Source: Stenotrophomonas maltophilia
GTDB lineage: Bacteria > Pseudomonadota > Gammaproteobacteria > Xanthomonadales > Xanthomonadaceae
Length of the DNA: 64,000 bases
Assembly (NCBI GenBank): GCA_002387845.1
Contig: DGLB01000048.1
Coordinates: forward strand, 41,167-105,166
Reading direction: 5' to 3'
The translations under genes were made by a program, and so were the position numbers. Below are positions 5,234-13,406 of the stretch, one piece after another. A model generated the notes under the pieces. That model searched no databases, was not told the DNA's origin, and saw nothing but the letters and a program-made list of their open reading frames with translations. Position 1 is the stretch's first letter. Every line of letters starts with the position of its first letter.

Positions 5234-8044
5234 ATGAAGGGCCCTCGCCACGAAGATGCTGTTCGTCGTTCCGCTCTGGCCTGGCTGAAGCGCCTGGGCT
5301 GGAACCATCTCTCGTTTGATCAGTACCGGGCGTTTACCGGCCACCCGGAAAACGTGCTGCTCTCCGACCGGGTGCGCGCCATCGTGGGACGCTTCCGCTA
5401 CGTCCACGCCGGCCGCCCCCTTCCCCTCCCGGAGGACACGGTGGAGGGCATCCTGCGCCACGTGGCCGAGGTGCAGTCTGGTGCTGCATGGCCAGCAGCC
5501 AGCGCGGCCACCCTGCACCTGCTGCACACCGGCGTCGCCGTTGAGCTGTCCCTTCCCGACGGCAGGCGCATCACCCACACCCTGCCGTTGATCGACTGGA
5601 CGCATCCCAACCGCAACCATTGGGATGTGGCCGATGACCTGCGCGGCTGCGGCTATTCGCGCGCGGACGGCGTGCGCGACCTGGTGTGTTTCGTCAACGG
5701 CATTCCCTTGGTCCTGATCGCCTGTGTAGAGCGTGACTCGCACCGGCACTGGGGTCGCATGCACCACGGCGCGAGCCATCTGCTGCAGTGCCTGCAGCCG
5801 ACCGCGCTGGACCCGCTGCCGCGACAGGCACAGCTGCTCATCAGCCTGGACCGTCGCGGCGGCTGCCACGCCGGTGCAGGCATTCCCCTGCACGCGTGGA
5901 CCCGCTGGCGGGAGGCGGACTGGAGCGCTCAGTCCGTGGCACAGCGACGCAACATCCCCATTCGTTCGTACGAAGGGCCGCCCGATGTTCCCCTGGGTGC
6001 ACATGCGGAACTGCTATGCGGTCTGCTGACCCACGGCCGTCTGCTGCGCCTGCTGCGCCATTTCCTGCTGTCGGCACCCGGAGTACCTCCCAAACTGGCG
6101 CGGGCCGGGCAGTTCTTTGCGGTCGAAGCCGCCCTGCAGCATCTTCGAGGCGTGATGCGCCACGGACGCAGCAGTGACGCCCAGGTCTGCCTGGCCCCGG
6201 GTTCCGGCCTGCAGCGCGCGCGCGAGTGGTTGGCCTTGGCGATGCAGGGCGACCTGACCGATGCAGCGTTTCGTCTGTTGATGCCCGTGCAGCAGGCCTC
6301 ACGCTCGTTGCCCGCATGGGCACGCGGCCAGCGCGTGCCGGATCAACCTGCGGGCATCCGGCAGCTGCGCGCGTTCATTGATGCGGATGCACCGGCTCCG
6401 CTGGAGGTCTGCGTGCGTGTGCTGTTGCGCTGGGCGGCAGCCGCCCCCTCGACGGCATGCTCCGGACGCGGTGTGGTGCTGCTGCTGGATGCCGGTTTCT
6501 GGTCCCAGCCGGAGGCGTCACTGAACGCCCTGCGCCGCTGCCTGCCGGAGGCTGTCTGGATGACCTTCGCGCACGCACCGATCGCCATGGGCACCCTAGG
6601 GCCACAGCCGGGGACCGTCATCTACCCGTACCGGGAGGATGAGGCCATTGCAGATGGCGTGGTGGTGCCGGTGCTGTGCGGCCGACGTGATCCCCCGGGG
6701 CCGCCGACGGACGTCTGTGCCACCCGGATCGCCCGCCATTTCCGCAGCCGCGTTCTGGACCTGCAGCGTAACCTGCGTGCCACCGTATTGGTGGACACCA
6801 TTGCGCAGGCGGAGCAGCTGCATGGCGCGTTCACCCACGATGGACAGCTGCAGACGCGGATCCGGCACCTGGACGCGCGCGGTCACAGCCGCGAGCGCAC
6901 GCCGGCCGTACCGTCCACGGACGTGCAGCTTGAAATCTGCAGCGGTTCCCTGCCGGCGCTGCAGGAAACCCGGCTCGGCGTCGCCTATGTCGAGCGCGCG
7001 CTTTCGACCGTTGAGCATGCGCGCCTGTTGGGGCTGATCAACCAGCCGCATCCGGACAAGCATGTCGCGCTGCTGGTGCTGGGTTGCCCGGCGGCAGACG
7101 ACAGGGCAGATGGTGGCGCGCCCCACCTCCTGCCTGCCGACGCACCGCAGAAGGCGCAGCGTCGGATCGACGCGTTGCTGCCGGATGCGTCGATGCAGGA
7201 TTTCAGTGCCTGCCTGCACCACGTCATGCCGCGCTGGGAAGTCACGGCGATGGGCGAGGACCGCGATGCACATCGGCAGCGCCGCCACCTGCTGCGCCGA
7301 CGCGTTACCCAACGGGGCCTGGCGTTGCAGCATGCCGCGCCGGCCGGGACCCGCCTGGACCCGGACCTCGACGGCGATGGGATGGCGCTGGCCCGGCACC
7401 ACCTGCAGTTCCATGCGGAGGTGGATGAAGCGGCCGCCAGGGTGGCCATGGAAACCGCTCACTACAGCCTGGAGGACAGACGCGTGCGATGCTGGCTGCG
7501 CGACACGGCGCTGCAGGTGCGGGACGCAGCGCCACGCTACGCGGCAGCCTCCGGGATGGATGACGCGCTGCGTGCATGCCACAGCTACGGGGAACTACGC
7601 GCTGCCCTGGAGCACCCCGGCGAGGAACCGGGGCGGGCAGAACTTGCACGGCGCGAACTACAGGGCATCCTGCGCGACCATCCGCAGCCTGCGACCCGGA
7701 TCACCGCACTGGCGCAGTTCCGCGCGCGGCTGCCGGCGCTGCTTGGTCATGCCGGACCCGTGCAGCGTTCGCGGAGCCACCTGCTGCTGGAAGGGATCCT
7801 CGGCACCGGCGCAGGCCTTGAGAGCCAGGCACCGCTCATCCGACGGGTCGAGGCTACGGTCCGCTCTGCGCACCGGCTGCTCCCCGACGAACCGCAGCTG
7901 TTCCGCCAGCACCTGCGGGTCTGCCTGCGCTCCACGCTCGAGCAGGCGTTTGGCACGATGCGCGCCGAGCTCATCCTGGATGCGCTGATCAGCCGTGCAC
8001 CGTACTGGCCCCCGGCAGGTCAGGGCATGACCGGCGGCACGTAG
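5234..8044 (+). CDS. HsdR-like restriction/translocase homologue with all catalytic motifs eroded
   Basis: 936 residues with the domain order of HsdR: N-terminal nuclease-like region, RecA-like helicase pair, helical C-terminus. Landmarks retained include Leu-Ile-Asp-Trp (119-122), Phe-Val-Asn-Gly-Ile-Pro-Leu-Val (153-160), Gly-Gln-Phe-Phe-Ala-Val-Glu (292-298) and Ala-Ile-Ala-Asp-Gly-Val-Val-Val-Pro (471-479). The functional residues are lost: the nuclease ExK becomes Ile-Ala-Cys-Val, Walker A GSGK becomes Gly-Ser-Gly-Leu (323-326), DEAHR becomes Asp-Ala-Gly-Phe-Trp (419-423), GFTGTP becomes Thr-Phe-Ala-His-Ala-Pro (444-449), and the late arginine motif is not recognisable. Restriction or ATP-driven translocation is therefore unlikely. 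An ATG at 5192 would add 14 residues; 5234 gives the natural family start. The 3' end overlaps the convergent transporter gene by 25 bases. Confidence 0.82.
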   Translation: MKGPRHEDAVRRSALAWLKRLGWNHLSFDQYRAFTGHPENVLLSDRVRAIVGRFRYVHAGRPLPLPEDTVEGILRHVAEVQSGAAWPAASAATLHLLHTGVAVELSLPDGRRITHTLPLIDWTHPNRNHWDVADDLRGCGYSRADGVRDLVCFVNGIPLVLIACVERDSHRHWGRMHHGASHLLQCLQPTALDPLPRQAQLLISLDRRGGCHAGAGIPLHAWTRWREADWSAQSVAQRRNIPIRSYEGPPDVPLGAHAELLCGLLTHGRLLRLLRHFLLSAPGVPPKLARAGQFFAVEAALQHLRGVMRHGRSSDAQVCLAPGSGLQRAREWLALAMQGDLTDAAFRLLMPVQQASRSLPAWARGQRVPDQPAGIRQLRAFIDADAPAPLEVCVRVLLRWAAAAPSTACSGRGVVLLLDAGFWSQPEASLNALRRCLPEAVWMTFAHAPIAMGTLGPQPGTVIYPYREDEAIADGVVVPVLCGRRDPPGPPTDVCATRIARHFRSRVLDLQRNLRATVLVDTIAQAEQLHGAFTHDGQLQTRIRHLDARGHSRERTPAVPSTDVQLEICSGSLPALQETRLGVAYVERALSTVEHARLLGLINQPHPDKHVALLVLGCPAADDRADGGAPHLLPADAPQKAQRRIDALLPDASMQDFSACLHHVMPRWEVTAMGEDRDAHRQRRHLLRRRVTQRGLALQHAAPAGTRLDPDLDGDGMALARHHLQFHAEVDEAAARVAMETAHYSLEDRRVRCWLRDTALQVRDAAPRYAAASGMDDALRACHSYGELRAALEHPGEEPGRAELARRELQGILRDHPQPATRITALAQFRARLPALLGHAGPVQRSRSHLLLEGILGTGAGLESQAPLIRRVEATVRSAHRLLPDEPQLFRQHLRVCLRSTLEQAFGTMRAELILDALISRAPYWPPAGQGMTGGT

Positions 8045-9450
8045 GCAAGCGTCATGCCCAGCAGCCAGAGCAGTCCCAGCACCAGCGGGATGTGCACCAG
8101 CAGCTGGATGAAGGTGAAGCCGACAATGTCGCGCGCCTTCAGCCCCAACACGCCAAGCAGCGGCAGCATCCAGAACGGATTGATCAGATTGGGCAGGGCC
8201 TCGGCCGCGTTGTAGACCTGCACCGCCCAGCCCAGGTGGGCGTGCAGCTCATTGGCCGCCTGCATGACGTAGGGTGCCTCGATGATCCACTTGCCACCAC
8301 CGGAGGGGACGAAGAACCCCAGCACCGCCGAGTACACCCCCATCACCAGGGCGAAGGTGTCGGTGGTGGCAATGTGCACGAACACACTGGAAAGCCGGTG
8401 TGCCAGCGTTTCGCCGCCGCTGCCCGCCGCGTGGGTCAGGATCATCGCGATGCCGCCGTACAGCGGGAACTGGATCAGCACGCCGGTGGTGCTGGGCACG
8501 GCCTTGGCCACGGCGTTGAGGAAGCTGCGCGGCCGCCAGTGCAGCAGCAGGCCCAGCGAAATGAACAGGAAGTTGTAGGTGTTGAGGTTGGCGATCGCGG
8601 TCACTACCGGCTTGCTGGCGAATTCGCTGAACAACCAGCCAAAGGCCAGCAGCGACAACATCACGGTCAACAGCGGGCTGTACTCCAGCCATTCGCCCGC
8701 GCGGGTGCGTGCGGGCAGCGGCTCGGGCTCGGCCTGGGCGGCACCTTCGAAGTCAGCCGCCGTGCGTGCGGTGGCCGGACCCGGCGCGGTCATCCAGGCG
8801 ATGATCAGCGACACCACGATCAGCGCGGCGGTGAGCGCGATCGACTGCCACAGGAAGATGGTTTCAGTGAAGGGCAGCACGCCGGTGATCTCCACCAGCC
8901 CCGGGGGCATGCTGGCCGGATTGGCCTGCAGCTGCGCCGCCGACGAGCTCAGCCCCATCGCCCACACCGCGCCCAGGCCCAGGTAGGCCGAAGCACCCGC
9001 CGCGCGGTAGTCCATGCGCAGGTCTTCGCGGCGGGCGAGCGCGCGTACCAGCAGGCCACCGAACACCAGCGAGAAACCCCAGCTGAGCAGCGACGCCAGC
9101 ATGCTTACCAGCCCGACATACACCACCGCACCGCGGCCGGTGCGCGGCACGCGCGCCAGCAGGTCGATGAAGCGGGCGACCACCGGTGCGGTCGCCACCG
9201 CGTAACCGCCGATCACCACGAAGGCCATCTGCATGGTGAACGGAATCAGGCTCCAGAAGCCGTCGCCGAACGCTTTCGCGGTCGCCTGCGGGGAGGCACC
9301 AAAGCCCATCGCTGCCACCGCCACGATGACCACGCCAAGCACCGCGAAGACATAGGCGTCAGGGAACCACTTTTCTGCCCAGGCCGCCGACCGCAGCGCT
9401 GCACGCGCCATCCAGCCGTCCTGTACCGCCGCCGATGCCGTGTTGGCCAT
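8020..9450 (-). CDS. Short-chain fatty acid transporter (AtoE family)
   Basis: 476 residues with about twelve hydrophobic membrane segments. Features of the short-chain fatty acid transporter family (PF02667) are visible: Trp-Phe-Pro-Asp-Ala-Tyr-Val-Phe near the N-terminus, Thr-Met-Gln-Met-Ala-Phe-Val, Ser-Ser-Ser-Ala-Ala-Gln-Leu-Gln, Phe-Phe-Val-Pro-Ser-Gly-Gly-Gly-Lys-Trp and Asn-Leu-Ile-Asn-Pro-Phe-Trp. It probably imports butyrate or related acids across the inner membrane. No partner CoA-transferase lies next to it. It is transcribed toward the R-like gene and overlaps its end. Confidence 0.88.
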   Translation of the reverse strand: MANTASAAVQDGWMARAALRSAAWAEKWFPDAYVFAVLGVVIVAVAAMGFGASPQATAKAFGDGFWSLIPFTMQMAFVVIGGYAVATAPVVARFIDLLARVPRTGRGAVVYVGLVSMLASLLSWGFSLVFGGLLVRALARREDLRMDYRAAGASAYLGLGAVWAMGLSSSAAQLQANPASMPPGLVEITGVLPFTETIFLWQSIALTAALIVVSLIIAWMTAPGPATARTAADFEGAAQAEPEPLPARTRAGEWLEYSPLLTVMLSLLAFGWLFSEFASKPVVTAIANLNTYNFLFISLGLLLHWRPRSFLNAVAKAVPSTTGVLIQFPLYGGIAMILTHAAGSGGETLAHRLSSVFVHIATTDTFALVMGVYSAVLGFFVPSGGGKWIIEAPYVMQAANELHAHLGWAVQVYNAAEALPNLINPFWMLPLLGVLGLKARDIVGFTFIQLLVHIPLVLGLLWLLGMTLAYVPPVMP

Positions 9451-9529
9451 GCCCTACCCTCCCAGGTTCGATTCCCGGATTCTCGCGGCGGGGCCCGGAA
9501 ATGTCAGTAACCCATTGGTCGGGTCGCGG

Positions 9530-10423
9530 TCAGGCCCGGGCCAGCGCGGCTGCGATGCCGGCGAACACCACCGCGCCCACCCAGTTGTTGTGCAGGAAGG
9601 CCTTGAAGCAGCGGTCGCGGTCGCGGTGCCAGCACAGGTGGAACTGGTAGGCAATGAGCAGTGCGGCGACCGCCAGGCCGGCCCAGTACGCCCAGCCAAG
9701 CCCGCCGCGCAGGCCAACCAGCGCCAGCGTTCCCAGGAACAGCGCATACAGGATGCCTTGGATCACCAGGTCGAGGTCGCCGAACAGGATGGCGGTGGAA
9801 TGCGACCCCATCTTCAGGTCGTCATCGCGGTCGACCATGGCGTACCACGTGTCATAAGCGGTCGACCAGAGGATGTTGGCCCCGTACAGCAGCCAGCCGA
9901 TCACCGGCACCTCGCCCTGCACGGCGGCGAACGCCATCGGAATGCCCCAGCCGAAGGCCAGCCCCAGATACACCTGCGGCAGGTGGGTGTAACGCTTCAG
10001 ATAGGGGTAGCTGGCGGCCAGGAACACGCCGATGAAGCTCATGCCGATGGTCAGCGCGTTCATGCTCAGCACCAGCGCGAACGCCACCAGCATCAGCCCG
10101 GCAAACAACAGCAGTGCCTCGCGTCCGCTCACCCGGCCACTGGCCAGCGGGCGGTCCTTGGTGCGCTTGACGTGCGGGTCCAGCCAGCGGTCGGCGTAGT
10201 CGTTGATGACACAACCGGCCGATCGCGTCAGCCAGACCCCGGCGGTGAACACGAACAGGGTCCACAGCGGCGGCATGCCGCCCGCGGCCAGCCACAGCGC
10301 CCACCAGGTGGGCCACAGCAGCAGCAGGGTGCCGATCGGGCGATCGGCGCGCATCAGTTTCCAGTACTGGCCCCAACGCGACGGCGGCGCGCCGGCGGGG
10401 GCATCAAAACGTTCGTAAGCCAT
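9530..10423 (-). CDS. ubiA: 4-hydroxybenzoate octaprenyltransferase UbiA
   Basis: 297 residues, the usual UbiA length, an integral inner-membrane enzyme that joins the polyprenyl chain to 4-hydroxybenzoate in ubiquinone synthesis. Both Asp-rich Mg-diphosphate motifs are present: Asn-Asp-Tyr-Ala-Asp-Arg-Trp-Leu-Asp followed by Arg-Thr-Lys-Asp-Arg-Pro-Leu, and Asp-Thr-Trp-Tyr-Ala-Met-Val-Asp-Arg-Asp-Asp-Asp. I used the Met-Ala-Tyr-Glu-Arg-Phe start; an ATG two codons upstream is also possible. ubiC is not adjacent. Confidence 0.95.
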   Translation of the reverse strand: MAYERFDAPAGAPPSRWGQYWKLMRADRPIGTLLLLWPTWWALWLAAGGMPPLWTLFVFTAGVWLTRSAGCVINDYADRWLDPHVKRTKDRPLASGRVSGREALLLFAGLMLVAFALVLSMNALTIGMSFIGVFLAASYPYLKRYTHLPQVYLGLAFGWGIPMAFAAVQGEVPVIGWLLYGANILWSTAYDTWYAMVDRDDDLKMGSHSTAILFGDLDLVIQGILYALFLGTLALVGLRGGLGWAYWAGLAVAALLIAYQFHLCWHRDRDRCFKAFLHNNWVGAVVFAGIAAALARA

Positions 10424-10591
10424 GCCCATAAGGATACCGCCCCGGCGCGGGTGGCGGCTTGTCCGGAGGCCCATCACTCACAGGGGGGCAGACCTGCGCC
10501 GCGATTACGGATAGAATGCCCGTCCCGCACCGCCGCTTGGCGCTGCGATGCCCGCCCCGGCCCTGTGCTGACGGCGTGGCGGTTCTACAAC

Positions 10592-10668
10592 GCGCCCGTA
10601 GCTCAGCCGGATAGAGTAGTGGCTTCCGAAGCCATTGGTCGGGGGTTCGAATCCCTCCGGGCGCGCCA
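10592..10668 (+). tRNA. tRNA-Arg (anticodon CCG)
   Basis: The cloverleaf folds fully: 7-bp acceptor stem GCGCCCG/CGGGCGC, D-arm with AGCTCAGCCGGATAGAG, anticodon stem-loop with loop TTCCGAA (anticodon CCG, reading CGG), T-arm with GGTTCGAAT, discriminator G and encoded CCA. It reads a frequent Arg codon in this GC-rich genome. No integrase or attachment-site duplication is seen next to it. Confidence 0.97.
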
Positions 10669-10683
10669 TTTTCCCCTCGATTG

Positions 10684-11682
10684 TCATTGTTGATCACCGG
10701 TGCTGGTGCTCCTTGCAGGCTGCGACCGCGAGGATGCGAGGCGTTGCAAACATGCCACCTGCACCAGCAACGCCGCCCGGAGTGCATCAGGCTGACGGAT
10801 CTCGAACTCAAATGGCAGCCGCGACAGCTCGCGCGCGAACCAGGCAAGGTCGTCAGCTTGCGCACGCAGAAGCGTGCTGTCGCCAGTGGGTTCAAGTACG
10901 CCAACCGTTTCGAAGATTTCTCGTTGCGCCCTGGCGATATCAGCATGCAACAGCACTTCGATCGTGTGGGTGCGGGAAAGCGTGGCCATCGAAGAGACCA
11001 GGTGTGCAAGTACGTCGAAGCCTTCCGGGCGGCCAAAGCTGGCCGGCAAGGCGTGCACCTGCTCGATCCGGTCAAGCCGGAACGAGCGCAGATCACGGCG
11101 CAGGTGGCAGTGCCCTACGGCGTACCAGCGACCGCCGCGCCATGCCAAGCCCCAGGGATCAAAGTCGCGTTCGCTGGCACCGCTTTCGGTACGGTAAAGC
11201 AAGTGAACACGCTGTCGCGCCTGTGCCGCCTGGCTGAGGATCATCAGCGCGGCATTGTCCGCACCGGTACCGCGCGTGTCGGCTCGGGCGAGATCCAATG
11301 CCACTGTGTCGTCAATCGCGCGGACGCGCTGCTTGAGCGTCTCCGGCATCACGCGCTCGAGTTTGGCGTGTGCACTTGCGACGGCGGGGACCACGCCCGA
11401 CAGGCCCAGGCCCCGGGCCGCAACCAGGCCAAGCGCCAGTGCGAGCGCCTCATCGTTGGTGAAAGCCATCGGCGGCAGTTTGAAGCCTGGCACCAGGGCG
11501 TAACCACCATGGCGACCGCGCTCGGCGGTGACTGGAATGCCGATCTGCTCCAATGAGGCCACGTAGCGCCGCAGGGTGCGGCCGTCGACGCCCACTCGCC
11601 GCGCGAGCTCGGGGCCGCTCATGCGGCCGTGAGCTTGAAGCAGCTCAAGGACGGTCAGGACACGCGTGGTCGGAAGACTCAT
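10684..11682 (-). CDS. YafY-type transcriptional regulator (HTH + WYL domains)
   Basis: 332 residues. The N-terminal winged helix (residues 1-60, with Leu-Ala-Arg-Arg-Val-Gly-Val-Asp-Gly-Arg-Thr-Leu-Arg-Arg-Tyr) binds DNA. A central WYL domain follows, with Asp-Pro-Trp-Gly-Leu then Gly-Arg-Trp-Tyr-Ala-Val-Gly and Arg-Ser-Phe-Arg-Leu-Asp-Arg-Ile, and then a WCX-type C-terminus. WYL proteins sense ligands, often nucleotides or small molecules. It is divergent from the NIPSNAP-LysE pair across about 130 bases, so it probably controls that pair and itself. Confidence 0.9.
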   Translation of the reverse strand: MSLPTTRVLTVLELLQAHGRMSGPELARRVGVDGRTLRRYVASLEQIGIPVTAERGRHGGYALVPGFKLPPMAFTNDEALALALGLVAARGLGLSGVVPAVASAHAKLERVMPETLKQRVRAIDDTVALDLARADTRGTGADNAALMILSQAAQARQRVHLLYRTESGASERDFDPWGLAWRGGRWYAVGHCHLRRDLRSFRLDRIEQVHALPASFGRPEGFDVLAHLVSSMATLSRTHTIEVLLHADIARAQREIFETVGVLEPTGDSTLLRAQADDLAWFARELSRLPFEFEIRQPDALRAALLVQVACLQRLASSRSQPARSTSTGDQQ

Positions 11683-11809
11683 GGCGGCGATTGTACTTTC
11701 AATCAGGGCGGATTCCGGCCTGATTAGATCCTAGCCTACGGATTCCTCGGGCCCCGCCGTCCAGATGCGGCCCCGTTGACCTTTCCAATCCTGCTGCCTG
11801 GAACCTCCA

Positions 11810-12667
11810 ATGAAAACTGCCCTCCGGCTCCTGCTGCTTACCGGCCTATGGCCCGTCGCGCTCTCGGCGCAATCGTCCTCCCCTTCCGCCGCCGCACCCG
11901 ACACAGACAGCGTGAAGCATCTGCAGGACTATCAGGTCGTGGAACTGCGCCGCTACACGACCACGCCTGGAAGGCGCGGCGACTTCGTACGCTACTTCGA
12001 CACCTACTTTCCCGAGGCATTTGAGCAGCTGGGTGCCCTGATATTTGGCCAGTTCGTCGAGCGCGACGACGCGAACCGTGTCGTATGGCTGCGTGGATTC
12101 AAGGATATCCACGCGCGCCCCGTGGTGAACGCGGCCTTTTACTACGGCCCCCTGTGGCGCGAGCATCGCGCCAAAGTCAACGCGATCCTGCCCGACAGCG
12201 ACAACGTGTTGCTGATGCGCCCCCTTCACGCAGAAAGAGGCATTGCCGTGCTGCCCGCTGTCGACCCCGTGCTTGAGCCAGAGGGTGCACGCGGCATCGT
12301 CGTGGCGCAGCTGTTTCCTGTCAGCAAAGAACAACTGGAAGCGTTCTCCTCGCGCGCGGAACGTGCGTTTCTGGCATATGACAGCCAGGAGGTAAGAACC
12401 GCTGGTGTACTGGTGTCCTTGGATGTGCCCAACAACTTCCCGCAGCTGCCCATCCGCCAGGATGGTCCTTGGTTGGTGTGGCTGGGTCTGGCCCAGGATG
12501 ACGCAGCGCTGCGGGTGCTTTCACAGCGAATGGACGAAGTCGAGCATGCCATGACCGACGTCGGTGGGCTGCGAGGCTCGATCGAGCGCATTGTGATGGA
12601 TCCGACGCCGCGTTCACGATTGCGTTGGCCTGCCTTCGGTGTGGCCGACGCCCGGGACACGCCATGA
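11810..12667 (+). CDS. Exported NIPSNAP-family protein
   Basis: 285 residues with a Sec signal peptide (cleavage probably after Leu-Ser-Ala-Gln, near 22). The mature part starts Tyr-Gln-Val-Val-Glu-Leu-Arg-Arg-Tyr-Thr and contains two NIPSNAP-like ferredoxin-type modules, including Phe-Gly-Gln-Phe-Val-Glu-Arg-Asp and Val-Trp-Leu-Arg-Gly-Phe. NIPSNAP proteins have no agreed enzymatic role; the fold is that of dimeric alpha-beta barrel monooxygenases. Periplasmic location is predicted. The stop overlaps the LysE-family start (ATGA), so the two are translated together and probably regulated by the divergent WYL protein. Confidence 0.82.
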   Translation: MKTALRLLLLTGLWPVALSAQSSSPSAAAPDTDSVKHLQDYQVVELRRYTTTPGRRGDFVRYFDTYFPEAFEQLGALIFGQFVERDDANRVVWLRGFKDIHARPVVNAAFYYGPLWREHRAKVNAILPDSDNVLLMRPLHAERGIAVLPAVDPVLEPEGARGIVVAQLFPVSKEQLEAFSSRAERAFLAYDSQEVRTAGVLVSLDVPNNFPQLPIRQDGPWLVWLGLAQDDAALRVLSQRMDEVEHAMTDVGGLRGSIERIVMDPTPRSRLRWPAFGVADARDTP

Positions 12668-13299
12668 TCGAGACCGCGCATCTTGGGCTGTTCTTCGTGA
12701 TGGTTCTGGGCGTGGTCCTGCTACCCGGGCTTGATATGGCCTATGTCGTCGCCAGCGCTCTGGTCGGCGGCCGGCGCTCGGGGCTGCTGGCCACCGCCGG
12801 TGTCATTGCAGGTGGCGCATGCCATGTGCTGCTGGGCGCACTCGGCGTAATGGCCGTGCTGAAGGTAATGCCTGCAGCGTTCAATCTCATGCTGGTGGCT
12901 GGCGCGCTCTACATCGCGTGGATTGGAGGGTCTTTGCTGCGCAGTCGGGTTGCGTTCAACACGTCGCCATCGACGCGCGTGCGGAGCGGTGCGGCGACCT
13001 TTGGCAAAGGCATGGCAACCTGCCTCCTCAACCCCAAAGCCTATCTCTTCATGCTGGCGGTCTTTCCGCAGTTCCTGAAGCCTGACTATGGTCCTCTCGT
13101 GCTTCAGGTGCTGGTGCTTTGGATGATCATCGCAGTCTGTCAGGCTGCCGTTTACGGCGGCATGGCGCTGGCTGGAGAGGGTGTAAGAGCCTGGCTCGGC
13201 TCGAAGCCTGCCGCGAATCTGCTGCTCGCGCGCGCGGTGGGCGCGATGCTGCTTGCGGTGGCGGCGATTACGGCGTGGCAGGGCTGGCACCTGTCGTAG
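12664..13299 (+). CDS. LysE/RhtB family exporter
   Basis: 211 residues with six predicted membrane segments and the family motif Leu-Leu-Pro-Gly-Leu-Asp-Met near the N-terminus, then Gly-Gly-Ala-Cys-His-Val and Leu-Asn-Pro-Lys-Ala-Tyr-Leu-Phe in the middle. Family members export amino acids or similar small solutes; the substrate is unknown. Coupled to the upstream NIPSNAP gene. The stop codon TAG is the TAG of a GTAG palindromic repeat that begins one base before it. Confidence 0.9.
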   Translation: MIETAHLGLFFVMVLGVVLLPGLDMAYVVASALVGGRRSGLLATAGVIAGGACHVLLGALGVMAVLKVMPAAFNLMLVAGALYIAWIGGSLLRSRVAFNTSPSTRVRSGAATFGKGMATCLLNPKAYLFMLAVFPQFLKPDYGPLVLQVLVLWMIIAVCQAAVYGGMALAGEGVRAWLGSKPAANLLLARAVGAMLLAVAAITAWQGWHLS

Positions 13300-13360
13300 A
13301 GCCGGGCTTGCCCGGCTGGCGGTGCACGGTTACGGCGCAGCCGGGCAAGCCCGGCTCTAC
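13296..13360. repeat. SMAG-type GTAG repeat, inverted dimer
   Basis: Two copies of the GTAGAGCC...GGCT stem (13296-13317 and, inverted, 13339-13360) face each other across 21 bases. Such dimers are typical of Stenotrophomonas SMAG elements and can fold as a large hairpin in RNA. The left GTAG supplies the stop codon of the LysE-family gene. Confidence 0.85.
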
Positions 13361-13406
13361 GGTATGGGTTACGGTGCAGCCGGGCGATGGGCCCCCGGCG
13401 TTCGAT

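Noticed and set aside
3042..8044. Functional type I restriction-modification system
   Set aside because: The gene order and folds fit, but all recognisable catalytic motifs are altered, so normal activity is unlikely.
10592..10668. Integrated element at the tRNA-Arg gene
   Set aside because: No integrase, no duplicated tRNA 3' end and no change in gene content next to it.
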